A stretch of DNA of 64,000 nt from Rubrivivax sp. (lineage in GTDB: Bacteria; Pseudomonadota; Gammaproteobacteria; Burkholderiales; Burkholderiaceae). The stretch covers positions 1-64,000 of the forward strand of contig JAEUOZ010000031.1 of assembly GCA_016790225.1 (NCBI GenBank), given 5' to 3'. The translations under genes and the position numbers were made by a program. Every line of letters starts with the position of its first letter. The first letter of the stretch is position 1. Shown here piece by piece: positions 37,309 to 46,194 of the stretch. The notes beneath the pieces are model-generated. The model saw nothing but the letters and a program-made list of their open reading frames with translations. It ran no database searches and had not been told where the DNA came from.

Positions 37309-38397
37309 ATGACAGCAGACATGCAAGAGGCCCGGCTGCAAGCCATCGGGCTGACCGAGATGGAGGCCCGCTGGGCCCAGGAGATCGCACAGAAGACCGG
37401 CCGGGATGACCTGGCCCTGCACCGCGTCGTGGAAGTCCAGCGCGATCACGTGCAGGTCCATGACGGCCAGACACAGCTGCGCGCACGGGTGCGGCACTCG
37501 CTGCAGCAGGAGCTCGCGCAGGCGGCCGATGCGCTGGCCGTGGGTGACTGGGTGCTGACCGATGAAGATCCCTTTGGCGCGCGCTGGGTGCAGGTTCGCG
37601 TGCCGCCGCGCAACCAGCTGGCGCGGCGGCTGCACGATGGTCGCGACAAGGTGGCGCGTGTGGTGATCGTCTCCAACGTGGACAGTGCCTTGCTGGTGAT
37701 GGGGCTGGATCACGATTTCAACCTGCGCCGCCTGGAGCGCTACCTCACGCTGGCGCAGCTGGCGGGTGTTGCGCCGCTGGTGGTGCTGACCAAGGCGGAC
37801 CTGGCGCTGGATCCTGCGCAGGCGCTGGCGCGCGTGGCCAAGGCCTTGCCTGCCGAAGTGCCCGTCGTGGCGGTGGATGGCCGGGCCGGCGCGGCGCGGC
37901 AGGCGCTGGCCCCCTGGCTGCGGCCCGGGCACACGCTGGTGCTGCTGGGTTCCAGCGGAGCGGGCAAGAGCACGCTCACCAACACCTTGTGCGGCCAGCC
38001 GCTGCAAGATACCGGCCCCACGCGCGAGGGCGATGGCCGCGGTCGCCACACGACCACCGTGCGCAGCCTGCACCTGGCGCTGGACGGTGCCTGCATCATC
38101 GACACGCCAGGTCTGCGCACGCTGCGCCTGGACAGCGACGAAGCCGCGCTGCGCAGCGTCTACGAGGACGTCAGCACGCTGTCGCTGCAGTGCCGCTTTC
38201 GCGATTGCCGGCACGAAGGCGAGCCCGGTTGTGCGGTGCGTGACGGCGTGGCAGCGGAGCGGCTCAAGAGCTGGCACAAGCTGCAGCGCGAGGCCCAGCG
38301 TGACACGATGAGCGCGCTGGAGCGGCAGCGCCAGTTGTCCGAGTGGAAGCAGCGCGGCCGCGCCGGACGGAACCGCGCGCGCGAGAAGCGGGAATGA
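37309..38397 (+). CDS. rsgA: Ribosome small-subunit-dependent GTPase RsgA
   Basis: 362 residues. Circularly permuted GTPase: G4 (LTKADL) precedes G1 (GSSGAGKST), G2 region (DGRGRHTTT) and G3 (DTPGLR). The C-terminal zinc finger CRFRDCRHEGEPGCAV is present, with an OB-fold N-terminal domain. It helps late 30S subunit maturation. The ATG at 37309 is preferred by family length; the frame is open further upstream. Confidence 0.95.
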   Translation: MTADMQEARLQAIGLTEMEARWAQEIAQKTGRDDLALHRVVEVQRDHVQVHDGQTQLRARVRHSLQQELAQAADALAVGDWVLTDEDPFGARWVQVRVPPRNQLARRLHDGRDKVARVVIVSNVDSALLVMGLDHDFNLRRLERYLTLAQLAGVAPLVVLTKADLALDPAQALARVAKALPAEVPVVAVDGRAGAARQALAPWLRPGHTLVLLGSSGAGKSTLTNTLCGQPLQDTGPTREGDGRGRHTTTVRSLHLALDGACIIDTPGLRTLRLDSDEAALRSVYEDVSTLSLQCRFRDCRHEGEPGCAVRDGVAAERLKSWHKLQREAQRDTMSALERQRQLSEWKQRGRAGRNRAREKRE

Positions 38398-38409
38398 GGC
38401 CCGCGTGCC

Positions 38410-39651
38410 TCAAGGGCCCGCTGGCGGCGGGCGGGCGCTGGTGGGCGCGCTCACCAGCGCGTCGCGGCGGGCCAGCGCCGGGAACCAGCGTGGCCACAGC
38501 AGCGCCAGGGCGATGGCCCCAAAACCGCCCAGCACCACCGAACCCACGGGGCCCAGCAGGGCCGCGGTGGCGCCGGATTCGAACTCGCCCAGCTGGCTGC
38601 TGGCGCCGATGAAGAGCGAGTTGACGGCGCTCACGCGGCCGCGCATCTCGTCCGGCGTCTCCAGCTGCACGAGGGTGTTGCGCACCACCACGCTGACCAT
38701 GTCCGCCGCACCGCTGACGGCCAAAGCCAGCAGCGAAAGCCAGAAGAGGCTGGACAGGCCGAAGACCACCATGGCTGCGCCGTAGGCCACCACAGCCGCC
38801 AGCAGGCGCGGCCCGGCGCGCCGGCTGATGGGGTGACGCGTCAGCCACAGCGACATGGCCAGCGCACCGGCAGCCGGCGCACCGCGCAGCAGGCCCAGAC
38901 CCTGCGGGCCGACGTGCAGGATGTCCTTGGCAAAGATCGGCAGCAGCGCGGTTGCGCTGCCGAGCAGCACGGCAAACAGGTCCAGCGCCATCGCACCCAG
39001 CAGCACCGGCTGCGAGCGCACATAGTGCACACCGGCCAGCCAGCTGTGGCGCTCGGCCAGGGCTCGTGGCTGGGGCGGCGCATGCCGCACGCGCAGGCAC
39101 AGCAGGGCCGCCAGGGCCATGCCGACGCTGCAGGTGGCGTAGAGGATCAGCGCGCCCGCGCCGTAGACCAGCCCACCCAAGGCCGGCCCGCCGATGATCG
39201 CCCCCTGCAGCCCCATGGAGCTGAAGGCCAGTGCGCGCGGCAGCACGGCAGCTGGCACGAGCAGCGGCACGATGGCCTGCTGGGCCGGCATCTGGAATGC
39301 GCGAACGGCGCCCAGCACGAAGGCCAGCGCCAGGATCAGCTCACGTTGCAGCCAGCCGCCGTGGACGGCGGCGACCAGCATCAGCGCAACCGCGGCCTGC
39401 AGCGCAAAGCACAGCGCCATCAGGCGTGCACGGTGCACCCGATCGACCACCTGGCCGGCCACCAGCACCAGGCCGAAGGCCGGCACGAACTGCACCAGTC
39501 CCAGCAGGCCCAGATCCCAGGCTGAGCCGGTCAGCTCGTAGAGCTGCCAGCCCAGCGCCACCATCATCATCTGCTGGGCCGCGACGCCCAGCGCGCGTGC
39601 GCTCCACAGGCGCAGATAGTCTCGATGGGGTCGCAGTTCGGCGGGCAGCAC
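38410..39651 (-). CDS. MFS transporter, EntS/DHA3-like exporter
   Basis: 413 residues with about 10-12 membrane segments. RDYLRLWSARALGVAAQQMMMVALGWQLYELTGS and the MRGRVSAVNSLFIGASSQLGEFESG loop are characteristic of the enterobactin exporter-like DHA3 group. It probably exports a small molecule. It is convergent with rsgA, with 12 bp between the stops. Confidence 0.88.
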   Translation of the reverse strand: MLPAELRPHRDYLRLWSARALGVAAQQMMMVALGWQLYELTGSAWDLGLLGLVQFVPAFGLVLVAGQVVDRVHRARLMALCFALQAAVALMLVAAVHGGWLQRELILALAFVLGAVRAFQMPAQQAIVPLLVPAAVLPRALAFSSMGLQGAIIGGPALGGLVYGAGALILYATCSVGMALAALLCLRVRHAPPQPRALAERHSWLAGVHYVRSQPVLLGAMALDLFAVLLGSATALLPIFAKDILHVGPQGLGLLRGAPAAGALAMSLWLTRHPISRRAGPRLLAAVVAYGAAMVVFGLSSLFWLSLLALAVSGAADMVSVVVRNTLVQLETPDEMRGRVSAVNSLFIGASSQLGEFESGATAALLGPVGSVVLGGFGAIALALLWPRWFPALARRDALVSAPTSARPPPAGP

Positions 39652-39695
39652 AGGCCCGCATCGTAGAGGGGGCTTCGGCGTGTTCTGTCAGGACG

Positions 39696-39720
39696 AAAAA
39701 ACGGGGCCCCGAGGGCCCCG
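39696..39720 (-). terminator. Rho-independent terminator of the Tim44-like gene
   Basis: On the minus strand a perfect 8-bp stem (CGGGGCCC with GGGCCCCG, 39702-39709 and 39713-39720) with a 3-nt loop is followed by six T residues (39696-39701). It lies 32 bp after the stop of the Tim44-domain gene. Confidence 0.9.
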
Positions 39721-39751
39721 CAATTCACGTTCAAGAACAGTCAGGCAGAGA

Positions 39752-40789
39752 TCATTGCGGCTGCTGGATACCGGCGATGGCCCAGCTGCGGCTGCCATCC
39801 TGCGGCTTGACCAGGTGCCAGACTTCGTCGAAGGCGCTGGCCGGAGCATCCTTCTCTTCGCGAACCAGGCCCTGGAAGCGCACGCTGGCGATATGGCGGC
39901 TGGCTTCCTGCACAAAGTCGATCAGCTGCGCATCGACCCGTTCGACATCGGTGTGCTGCGTCACGCCGCCGCGTTCCTGGATTTCCAGGCGCACGGCCGC
40001 AAACATCTCGGGCGTGGTGAACTCGCGCAGATCATCCAGATCGGCGGTGTCGTGCGCGGCCTGCATGCGGATGAAGATCATCTTGGCCACACGCTCGAAG
40101 GCCGGGAGATCAAACCCCTCAGGCAAGGTCATGGCCGCCGGCAGCGGCGCGGTGGCGCCGATCGCGGCCGGCGTGCCGAGGTTTTCGCCGATGTTGATCG
40201 GGCGCAGCGGGGTGCCGGTGACCGAAACCGCCTGCTCGCCCGCCGATGCCGCGCCCTCGGACGAGGTGCGGGCCAGGGGCTGCTCAGCGGCAGGTGCTTG
40301 CCAGGGCGAACCGCCCGTCGCGCCGGTGCCGGCACCGGCGCCTGCGGTGGCCAGGGCCGGCTGCGCCGCACCCTTGTTGCCCATGAAGCGCGAGATCAGG
40401 AAGCGGATCAGGAAGAAGGCCACGATGCCCAGCAGCAGGAGCATCACGAAGTTGGCGAAGCCTTCGCCCATGCCCATGGCACTGAAGAGCGCCGCCAGGC
40501 CCAGGCCGACGGCCAGGCCGGCCAGCGGCCCCATCCAGGAGCGCTTGGCCGGCGCGGCTGCGGCTGCCGTGGCGGCCGCGGGTGTGGCGGGCTTGACAGC
40601 CACCGGAGCGGCCGGCGCTGCCGCTGCGGGCGCCTGGGCCGGAGGCATCTGGGGCGGAGTCTGCGCGGGGGCCTGCCGCTGCATGCCGGTGGACTTGCCA
40701 CCCCCGAGGCGCTTGGCCTCCGACAGATCGGGGCTCATGCCCACCACCAGAACGGCAGAGAGCAGACCAACGAACCAACGCGACTTCAT
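39752..40789 (-). CDS. Tim44-like domain membrane protein
   Basis: 345 residues. A signal/anchor sequence is followed by a long Pro/Ala/Gln-rich linker, two membrane segments (about 88-110 and 115-135), another linker, and a C-terminal Tim44-like domain (about 235-345, VAKMIFIRMQAAHDTADLDDLREFTTPEMFAAV). The family occurs beside translocation and wall genes in proteobacteria, but its role in bacteria is not established. AAGGATCGCACG precedes ATG 40789. Confidence 0.9.
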   Translation of the reverse strand: MKSRWFVGLLSAVLVVGMSPDLSEAKRLGGGKSTGMQRQAPAQTPPQMPPAQAPAAAAPAAPVAVKPATPAAATAAAAAPAKRSWMGPLAGLAVGLGLAALFSAMGMGEGFANFVMLLLLGIVAFFLIRFLISRFMGNKGAAQPALATAGAGAGTGATGGSPWQAPAAEQPLARTSSEGAASAGEQAVSVTGTPLRPINIGENLGTPAAIGATAPLPAAMTLPEGFDLPAFERVAKMIFIRMQAAHDTADLDDLREFTTPEMFAAVRLEIQERGGVTQHTDVERVDAQLIDFVQEASRHIASVRFQGLVREEKDAPASAFDEVWHLVKPQDGSRSWAIAGIQQPQ

Positions 40790-41000
40790 CGTGCGATCCT
40801 TCAACATTTAGACGACAGGGCCTGACAACGCAGGGAGGGCCAGACATCGACCCGGCGGCGAAGTGTGCATGAGGTGCGGCCGGGAGAGAACATTGCAAGC
40901 GCTTGACCCTGTTGAGCGCGGGCAGTTCCCGAGCCTGGGGCAGACCCTATCCCCCGACCGGGGTGCAATCCCTCATTCTGACCCTACGAGAAGGCGGTTT

Positions 41001-41486
41001 ATGTCGTTGGATGTCCTGTGGTGGATCCTGGCCACGCTGCTGATCCTGCTTGGCCTGGCCGGCACCGTGCTGCCGGCGCTGCCGGGCCCCTTGTTCGTGC
41101 TGGCCGGCGTGGTGCTGGCGGCGTGGATCGACGGCTTCACGCGCGTGGGTGCGGCCGCGGTGGCCATCGTCACCGTGCTGGCCGTGATGGCCTGGATCCT
41201 GGATTACGCGGCGGGTCTGCTGGGCGCACGCAAGGCTGGCGCCAGCCGCCAGGCGCTGCTGGGCGCAGCGATCGGCACGGTGGTCGGCCTCTTCATGGGC
41301 TTCATCGGCGTGCTCTTCATGCCTCTGGTCGGGGCTGCGATCGGCGAGTACCTCGCGCGGCGCGATCAGACCCACGCCGTCAAGGTGGGCGTGGCCACCT
41401 GGCTGGGCATCATGGCCGGCATGGCGGCGAAGGTGGTGGTGGTCTTCATGATGATCGGCGTTTTCCTCGCGGCGCTGGTGCTCTGA
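41001..41486 (+). CDS. DUF456 family membrane protein
   Basis: 161 residues, four to five membrane helices rich in Gly/Ala, with LPALPGPLFVLAGVVLAAW and the GARKAGASRQALLGAAIGTVVGLF loop that define DUF456. Function unknown. AGAAGGCGG precedes ATG 41001. The 211-bp gap before it (40790-41000) contains no recognisable gene. Confidence 0.88.
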   Translation: MSLDVLWWILATLLILLGLAGTVLPALPGPLFVLAGVVLAAWIDGFTRVGAAAVAIVTVLAVMAWILDYAAGLLGARKAGASRQALLGAAIGTVVGLFMGFIGVLFMPLVGAAIGEYLARRDQTHAVKVGVATWLGIMAGMAAKVVVVFMMIGVFLAALVL

Positions 41487-41617
41487 GCGCGCGGGTGCTA
41501 GCGGCCCCTGTGGGCGTGCGGGCGCGCGCTCACGGCCTAGCCCATCGAGCTTGCTCGCATCAGGGGCTTGCCGAAGCGAGGATGATCCTTCAGCAATCAA
41601 GAACGAGGAGTCGGCGC

Positions 41618-42154
41618 ATGGCACGCATCGAGCACATCACCTTGGGAGGCGGCTGCTTCTGGTGTCTGGAAGCGGTGTATGACCAGGTGCGGGGAGTCAC
41701 CGAAGTGGAGTCGGGCTACTGCAACGGCCACGTCCGCCAGCCGAGCTACGAGCAGGTCTGCACCGGCCACACCGGCCATGCCGAGGTGGTGCGCCTGGGT
41801 TTCGACGCCGAGCGCATCAGCCTGGACGAGCTTCTGCAGATCTTCTTCTCGATCCATGATCCCACCACGCTCAACCGCCAGGGCAGCGACATCGGGCCGC
41901 AGTACCGCTCGGGCATCTACCTGCATGAGGAATCGCAGCGCGCGGTGGCCGAAGCCGTGAAGGCGGAAGCCAACCGAGCCTGGGGCGGACGCGTGGTGAC
42001 AGAGATCCTGCCGCTGGCCAACTACTGGCCCGCCGAGGCCTACCATCAGCGCTACTACGAAAACCACCCCAACCAGGGCTACTGCGCCTACGTGGTCGGT
42101 CCCAAGGTCGCCAAGTTCCGCGAGACCTTTGTCTCTCGGCTGAAGCTGGCCTGA
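41618..42154 (+). CDS. msrA: Peptide methionine sulfoxide reductase MsrA
   Basis: 178 residues. The catalytic GGCFWC motif (Cys13) sits in LGGGCFWCLEAV, followed by SGYCNGHVRQPSYEQVCTGHTGHAEVV. It reduces S-methionine sulfoxide in proteins. ACGAGGAG is placed well before ATG 41618. Confidence 0.96.
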   Translation: MARIEHITLGGGCFWCLEAVYDQVRGVTEVESGYCNGHVRQPSYEQVCTGHTGHAEVVRLGFDAERISLDELLQIFFSIHDPTTLNRQGSDIGPQYRSGIYLHEESQRAVAEAVKAEANRAWGGRVVTEILPLANYWPAEAYHQRYYENHPNQGYCAYVVGPKVAKFRETFVSRLKLA

Positions 42155-42159
42155 GAGCC

Positions 42160-42195
42160 CTTTCACCGCGTCTCGCCGCGTCTCGCCGCGTCGCG
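42160..42195. repeat. Short GC-rich tandem repeat between msrA and ABC gene
   Basis: CCGCGTCTCG occurs twice in tandem and a third, altered copy follows (about 42165-42195). It lies in the short gap between msrA and the ABC ATPase start. No function is evident. Confidence 0.6.
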
Positions 42196-42225
42196 CAGCG
42201 TCCTCTGGCGGCCCTTGCCCTCGCC

Positions 42226-42939
42226 TTGCTGCATATCCGATCGCTGTCCCATCGCCACCCCGGCGCGCCGTCCGCGCTGCACTTCCCTGACCTGCAGGTG
42301 CCTCAGGGCGGCCAGCTGCTGCTGCTGGGGCCTTCCGGCAGCGGCAAGTCCACGCTGCTGGCTTTGATGGCTGGCCTGCTCAGGCACCAGGCGGGCGAGC
42401 TGCGCGTGGGCTCGGCGGATCTGGCTGCGCTGGGCGCACGGCAGATCGACGCGTGGCGCGGCCGCGAGCTGGGCTTCCTGCCCCAGCGGCTGCACCTCAG
42501 CGCGGGCCTGAATGTCCTGGACAACCTGGCCCTGCCCTGGCTCGCCACGGGGCAGGCCGTGGATCGCGCGCGGCGGGCCGAGCTGCTGAGCCGCCTGGGG
42601 CTGCAAGGGCTCGAGCAGCGACGTCCGCACGAATTGAGCGTCGGTCAGGCGCAACGGGTGGCGCTGGCCCGCGCGCTGCTGCGGCGACCGAAGGTCCTGC
42701 TGGCCGACGAGCCGACCGCCTCGCTGGACGACGCGGCGGCAGCCGCTGTGCTGAGCCTGCTGGTGGACGGTGTGTCGCAGGAAGGAGCGACCCTGGTGCT
42801 GGCCACGCACGATGCCCGCGTGCGGGCGGCATGGCCCCAGGCGCAGGTCTGCCGCCTGGACGCACTGGACGAGCGCGCAGGGCACAGCGGCAGGCTGAAG
42901 GCAGATCCGCAGGGCCCCAACCCGGGGGCGGGGACATGA
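42226..42939 (+). CDS. ABC transporter ATP-binding protein (Zrg/LolD/MacB-like)
   Basis: 237 residues. Walker A GPSGSGKST, Walker B VLLADEPTASLD, His in ATHDARV. The signature is LSVGQAQR rather than LSGGQ; replacement of the first Gly by Val is unusual. The assumed start is TTG 42226, as the frame has no good ATG upstream. The last four bases overlap the next gene (ATGA). With the FtsX-like permease, the Cys/His protein and the DUF3299 protein it forms a set like the Zn-responsive Zrg systems. Confidence 0.85.
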   Translation: MLHIRSLSHRHPGAPSALHFPDLQVPQGGQLLLLGPSGSGKSTLLALMAGLLRHQAGELRVGSADLAALGARQIDAWRGRELGFLPQRLHLSAGLNVLDNLALPWLATGQAVDRARRAELLSRLGLQGLEQRRPHELSVGQAQRVALARALLRRPKVLLADEPTASLDDAAAAAVLSLLVDGVSQEGATLVLATHDARVRAAWPQAQVCRLDALDERAGHSGRLKADPQGPNPGAGT

Positions 42940-44144
42940 CCCGCCTGCCCGGGCTGGCCTGGCGCTGGCTGTGGTCACGGCCGCTGACGGCGGCGCTCAA
43001 TCTGCTGATGCTGAGCCTGGGCTTTGCGGCCGTGGTGCTGCTGGCCCTGGTGTCCGAGCAGATCGAGGCCCAGGCGCAGCGCGATCTGGCGGGCATCGAT
43101 CTGGTGGTGGGCGCCAAGGGCAGCCCGATCCAGCTGATCCTGGCCGGCGTCTTCCACATCGATGTCCCGCCCGGCAACATCCCCCTGCAGGCACGCGACG
43201 CTCTGGCCGAGCATCCGCTGGTGGAGCAGGTCATTCCCATCTCGCTGGGTGACAGCCACCTGGGTTATCGCATCGTCGGTACCGAGGCCTCGCTGCTGGC
43301 GCTGTACGGGGCGCAGATCGGCAGCGGCCGCGGCTGGGCGCAGCCGCTGGAGGCGGTGCTCGGGGCTCGTGTGGCACGCGCGTCGGGCCTGGCAGAAGGG
43401 GCCGTGTTTGCCGGCAGTCACGGGCTCGGCGGCGGCGGTGAGCTACACGGCGATCACCCGTATCGCGTGGTGGGTGTCCTGGCGCCCTGCGGCTGCGTGC
43501 TGGACCGGCTGATCCTCACCTCCAAGGAGTCGGTCTGGGCGGTGCACGAGGGCAGCACGGCGCTGGACGAGGCGGACCGGCAGGCACTTCAGGCCGAGCG
43601 CGAAGTGACCCTGCTGCTGGTGCGCTACCGCAGCCCGCTGGCGGCCGTGACCCTGCCGCGCTGGGTTCAGGCGCAGGCGGGTCTGCAGGCGGCCGTGCCG
43701 GCGCTGGAGAGCGCGCGGCTCTTCCGCCTGCTGGGCGTGGGCCTGGACGTGCTGCGGGCCTTGGCCGGGCTGCTGCTGGCAGTGGCCACCCTCTCAGTGT
43801 TCGTGGCCCTCACGCATGCGGTGCGCGAACGCGAGGCCGATCTGGCGATGCTGCGCATGCTGGGTGCGCCGCCGCGCCGTGTGGCTGGCGTGCTGGCGCT
43901 GGAAGCGGGCTGGCTTGCGCTGCTGGGCCTGGCGCTGGGCCTGCTGCTGGGCCACGGCCTCACCCACGTGGTGGGCCTGCTGCTGCAGGCGGAGCGCTCG
44001 CTGGTGATCACCGGGGTCTGGTGGTCGGCCTGGCATCCAGCCTTGCCGCTGCTGGCGCTGGCTCTGGCCGCGGCAGCGGTGGCCTGGCCGCTGGGCCGCG
44101 TGCTGCGCATGGATGTGACCAGGCTGCTGCAAAGTCCGCCTTGA
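42936..44144 (+). CDS. FtsX-like ABC transporter permease
   Basis: 402 residues. One N-terminal membrane helix, a large periplasmic region (about 45-260; VVGAKGSPIQLILAGVFHIDVPPGNIP), then three C-terminal helices in a FtsX domain with AMLRMLGAPPRRVAGVLALEAG. This is MacB/LolC-type topology. It is translationally coupled to the ATPase. It may mediate zinc handling or envelope extrusion by context. Confidence 0.88.
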   Translation: MTRLPGLAWRWLWSRPLTAALNLLMLSLGFAAVVLLALVSEQIEAQAQRDLAGIDLVVGAKGSPIQLILAGVFHIDVPPGNIPLQARDALAEHPLVEQVIPISLGDSHLGYRIVGTEASLLALYGAQIGSGRGWAQPLEAVLGARVARASGLAEGAVFAGSHGLGGGGELHGDHPYRVVGVLAPCGCVLDRLILTSKESVWAVHEGSTALDEADRQALQAEREVTLLLVRYRSPLAAVTLPRWVQAQAGLQAAVPALESARLFRLLGVGLDVLRALAGLLLAVATLSVFVALTHAVREREADLAMLRMLGAPPRRVAGVLALEAGWLALLGLALGLLLGHGLTHVVGLLLQAERSLVITGVWWSAWHPALPLLALALAAAAVAWPLGRVLRMDVTRLLQSPP

Positions 44145-44336
44145 GGCATCCCCAGGCGACCGCATGCCGCCCGGGCGCCGGGAGCCTGGGCGCGCGCCGC
44201 GCCGCGCCCGATCGGGGCGTTTGCGGCTGAAACCGAACGGCCGCGGGGCGCGTGCGGACTCCCCGCCGCGTGCTCAGGTTTGCGGCCTTGGCATGATGTG
44301 CGCCGTCGAGTGCTTTCGGTACATCAGGAGCAGGCT

Positions 44337-44657
44337 GTGAAGAAGTCCGTGTTGCGTTGCGCCCCGGGGGCGTCATGGCTGGCATTGCCGTTTGTGCTGG
44401 CGGTGCTGCTGTCGGCCTCGCTGTCCATGGCGCAGACGCCGCCAGCACCGGCACCGGCGCCGGCCAAGGCGGCCACCAACCTGTCGGATCATGTGCGCAA
44501 CGACATCACGCGCCACCGTGCGATGGCGGCTGCGCATGAGGCAGCGGCACGTTGCCTGGAATCGGGCAAGGCCGAAGAGCAGTGCGTGAAGGAACTGCAG
44601 GCTTCCTGCAAGGGTCTGGGCATCGGCAAGTACTGCGGCATGCGCCATGAACACTGA
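44337..44657 (+). CDS. Secreted Cys/His-containing small protein, no known family
   Basis: 106 residues starting at GTG 44337, with CAGGAGCAGG upstream. A signal peptide (to about 32) and a Pro/Ala linker are followed by a helical segment ending in CLESGKAEEQCVKELQASC and KYCGMRHEH: four cysteines and five histidines within about 57 residues. A periplasmic metal-binding role is plausible, given the ABC and DUF3299 neighbours. I cannot match it to a named family. It overlaps the DUF3299 gene by 11 bp. Confidence 0.75.
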   Translation: MKKSVLRCAPGASWLALPFVLAVLLSASLSMAQTPPAPAPAPAKAATNLSDHVRNDITRHRAMAAAHEAAARCLESGKAEEQCVKELQASCKGLGIGKYCGMRHEH

Positions 44658-45312
44658 TTTGCCCCGTCTTGTGGATCGGCCTTCGGCGTCACGGCCGGCG
44701 GTCGCCTGGCCTTTGCGCTGTGCGGGCAGTCGGGTGGCCGGGATCGCCGGTGTCATCGCCCTCACGCTGGCATCCGGCGCGGCGATGGCGCAGGCCAGCC
44801 CGGCGCCCGCTCCCAAGCCCGGCTCGCCCCCGCTCAGTTCGCCGCTGGGCCCGGCTGCGGCGCCCGGGGCCGCCGGGCCTTCGGGGGTGCCCCTGCCCGG
44901 CGCAGGCCCCGGCTTTCACGATCCCCGCAGTGCCTTCAAACCCTTGGAAGAGCGCGAGGGGGTGGTGTCCTGGAAGCTGCTGTCTTCGGTGACGGCGCGC
45001 ATCGATCGCGACAAGATCACGCCGATCTTCCCGCCCGGCGTGCGCGCGCTGGACGCCAAGCCGGTGAAGCTGCAGGGCTTCATGATGCCGCTGGAGCCGG
45101 GCGAGCGGCAGCGCCACTTCCTGCTCTCGGCCGTCCCCACCACTTGCAGCTTCTGCGTGCCGGCGGGGCCCGAGGGGCTGGTCGAGGTTCGCACGCGCGA
45201 GCCGGTGCGCTTCACGGTGGAAGCCATCACCGTGAGCGGCCGCTTCGTCGTGCTCACCGACGACAAGTTTGGCCTGTTCTATCGCGTCGCGGAGGCGGTG
45301 CAGGTTCCCTGA
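44647..45312 (+). CDS. DUF3299 domain protein, exported
   Basis: 221 residues with a long N-terminal region, a signal-like helix (about 30-48), a Pro-rich linker and a DUF3299 domain (VKLQGFMMPLEPGERQRHFLLSAVPTTCSFCVPAGPEG). DUF3299 proteins sit beside ABC ATPase/FtsX permease pairs in Zur-controlled loci (for example PA4063-PA4066 of Pseudomonas aeruginosa). The conserved CSFC pair may bind a metal. Confidence 0.85.
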   Translation: MNTDLPRLVDRPSASRPAVAWPLRCAGSRVAGIAGVIALTLASGAAMAQASPAPAPKPGSPPLSSPLGPAAAPGAAGPSGVPLPGAGPGFHDPRSAFKPLEEREGVVSWKLLSSVTARIDRDKITPIFPPGVRALDAKPVKLQGFMMPLEPGERQRHFLLSAVPTTCSFCVPAGPEGLVEVRTREPVRFTVEAITVSGRFVVLTDDKFGLFYRVAEAVQVP

Positions 45313-45375
45313 TCGGCACGCGTGGGCCGCGCTTGACCTGCGCGCAATCGCCCGCAGGCCTGCCAAAGCCGGCGC

Positions 45376-46020
45376 TCAGGGCGCAAGCCGCTCGCGCACC
45401 CAGCTCTCGCCTTTGCGGCGGTAGCGCAGCCGGTCGTGCAGTCTCGAAGGCCTGCCCTGCCAGAACTCCCAGCGATCCGGCGTCAGTCGGTAGCCGCCCC
45501 AGTGCGGCGGGCGCGGCGGGTTCAGCAGGTGCTGGGCCGAGACCTTGGCCGCGTTGGCCACCAGCACGGCGCGCGAGCTGATCACTTCGCTCTGCGGCGA
45601 GGCCCAGGCGCCGATGCGGGAATCCAGCGGGCGCGAGGCGAAGTAGGCATCGGACTCCGCAGCATCCACCGGGGCCACGACACCTTCGATGCGCACCACG
45701 CGCTCCAGCTCCACCCAGTGGAATTGCAGCGCCGCGTGCGGGTGCAACTGCAGTTCGCGGCCCTTTCGGCTGTGGTAGTTGGTGTACCAGACGATGCCGC
45801 GTGCATCGAAGCCCTTGATCAGCACGATGCGCGTGGAAGGCCGGCCATCCGCCCCCACCGTGGCCAGGGTCATCGCATTGGGCTCGGGCAGGCGCGCGTC
45901 GATGGCTTCAGCCAGCCAACGCTCGAATTGCTGCGACGGATCGGCCAGCGAGGCCTGCTCGTCCAGCGCAGCCCGTTCGTAGCTCTTGCGCAGCTGCGCG
46001 AGATGTGAAATGTCGTCCAT
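45376..46020 (-). CDS. pdxH: Pyridoxamine 5'-phosphate oxidase PdxH
   Basis: 214 residues, full-length family match. [27 protein letters not shown] binds FMN and [21 protein letters not shown] and the [10 protein letters not shown] end complete the signature. It oxidises PNP/PMP to PLP. On the minus strand TATACT (46027-46032) ends only 6 nt before the ATG, with no Shine-Dalgarno, so the mRNA may be leaderless. Confidence 0.96.
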   Translation of the reverse strand: MDDISHLAQLRKSYERAALDEQASLADPSQQFERWLAEAIDARLPEPNAMTLATVGADGRPSTRIVLIKGFDARGIVWYTNYHSRKGRELQLHPHAALQFHWVELERVVRIEGVVAPVDAAESDAYFASRPLDSRIGAWASPQSEVISSRAVLVANAAKVSAQHLLNPPRPPHWGGYRLTPDRWEFWQGRPSRLHDRLRYRRKGESWVRERLAP

Positions 46021-46194
46021 GAGTTCAGTATAGGAATCCCTAGGATGGCTCTGCAGATTCCCTTAAGGACAAGGCCTTAGGTGATCGTCCCACTGGGCGT
46101 GACACCCTGTCGGCCCCATTCTTGGGCATGCGCCGCCACAAGATCTGGGAGGGGGGTTCCGCCCATCCGCGTCGCTGCACAACGGCCCCTACAC

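Noticed and set aside
40896..40905. CAAGCGCTTG palindrome sharing AAGCGCTT with the LacI-type operator
   Set aside because: Perfect 10-bp palindromes are expected dozens of times in 64 kb, and no LacI gene or matching promoter lies nearby.
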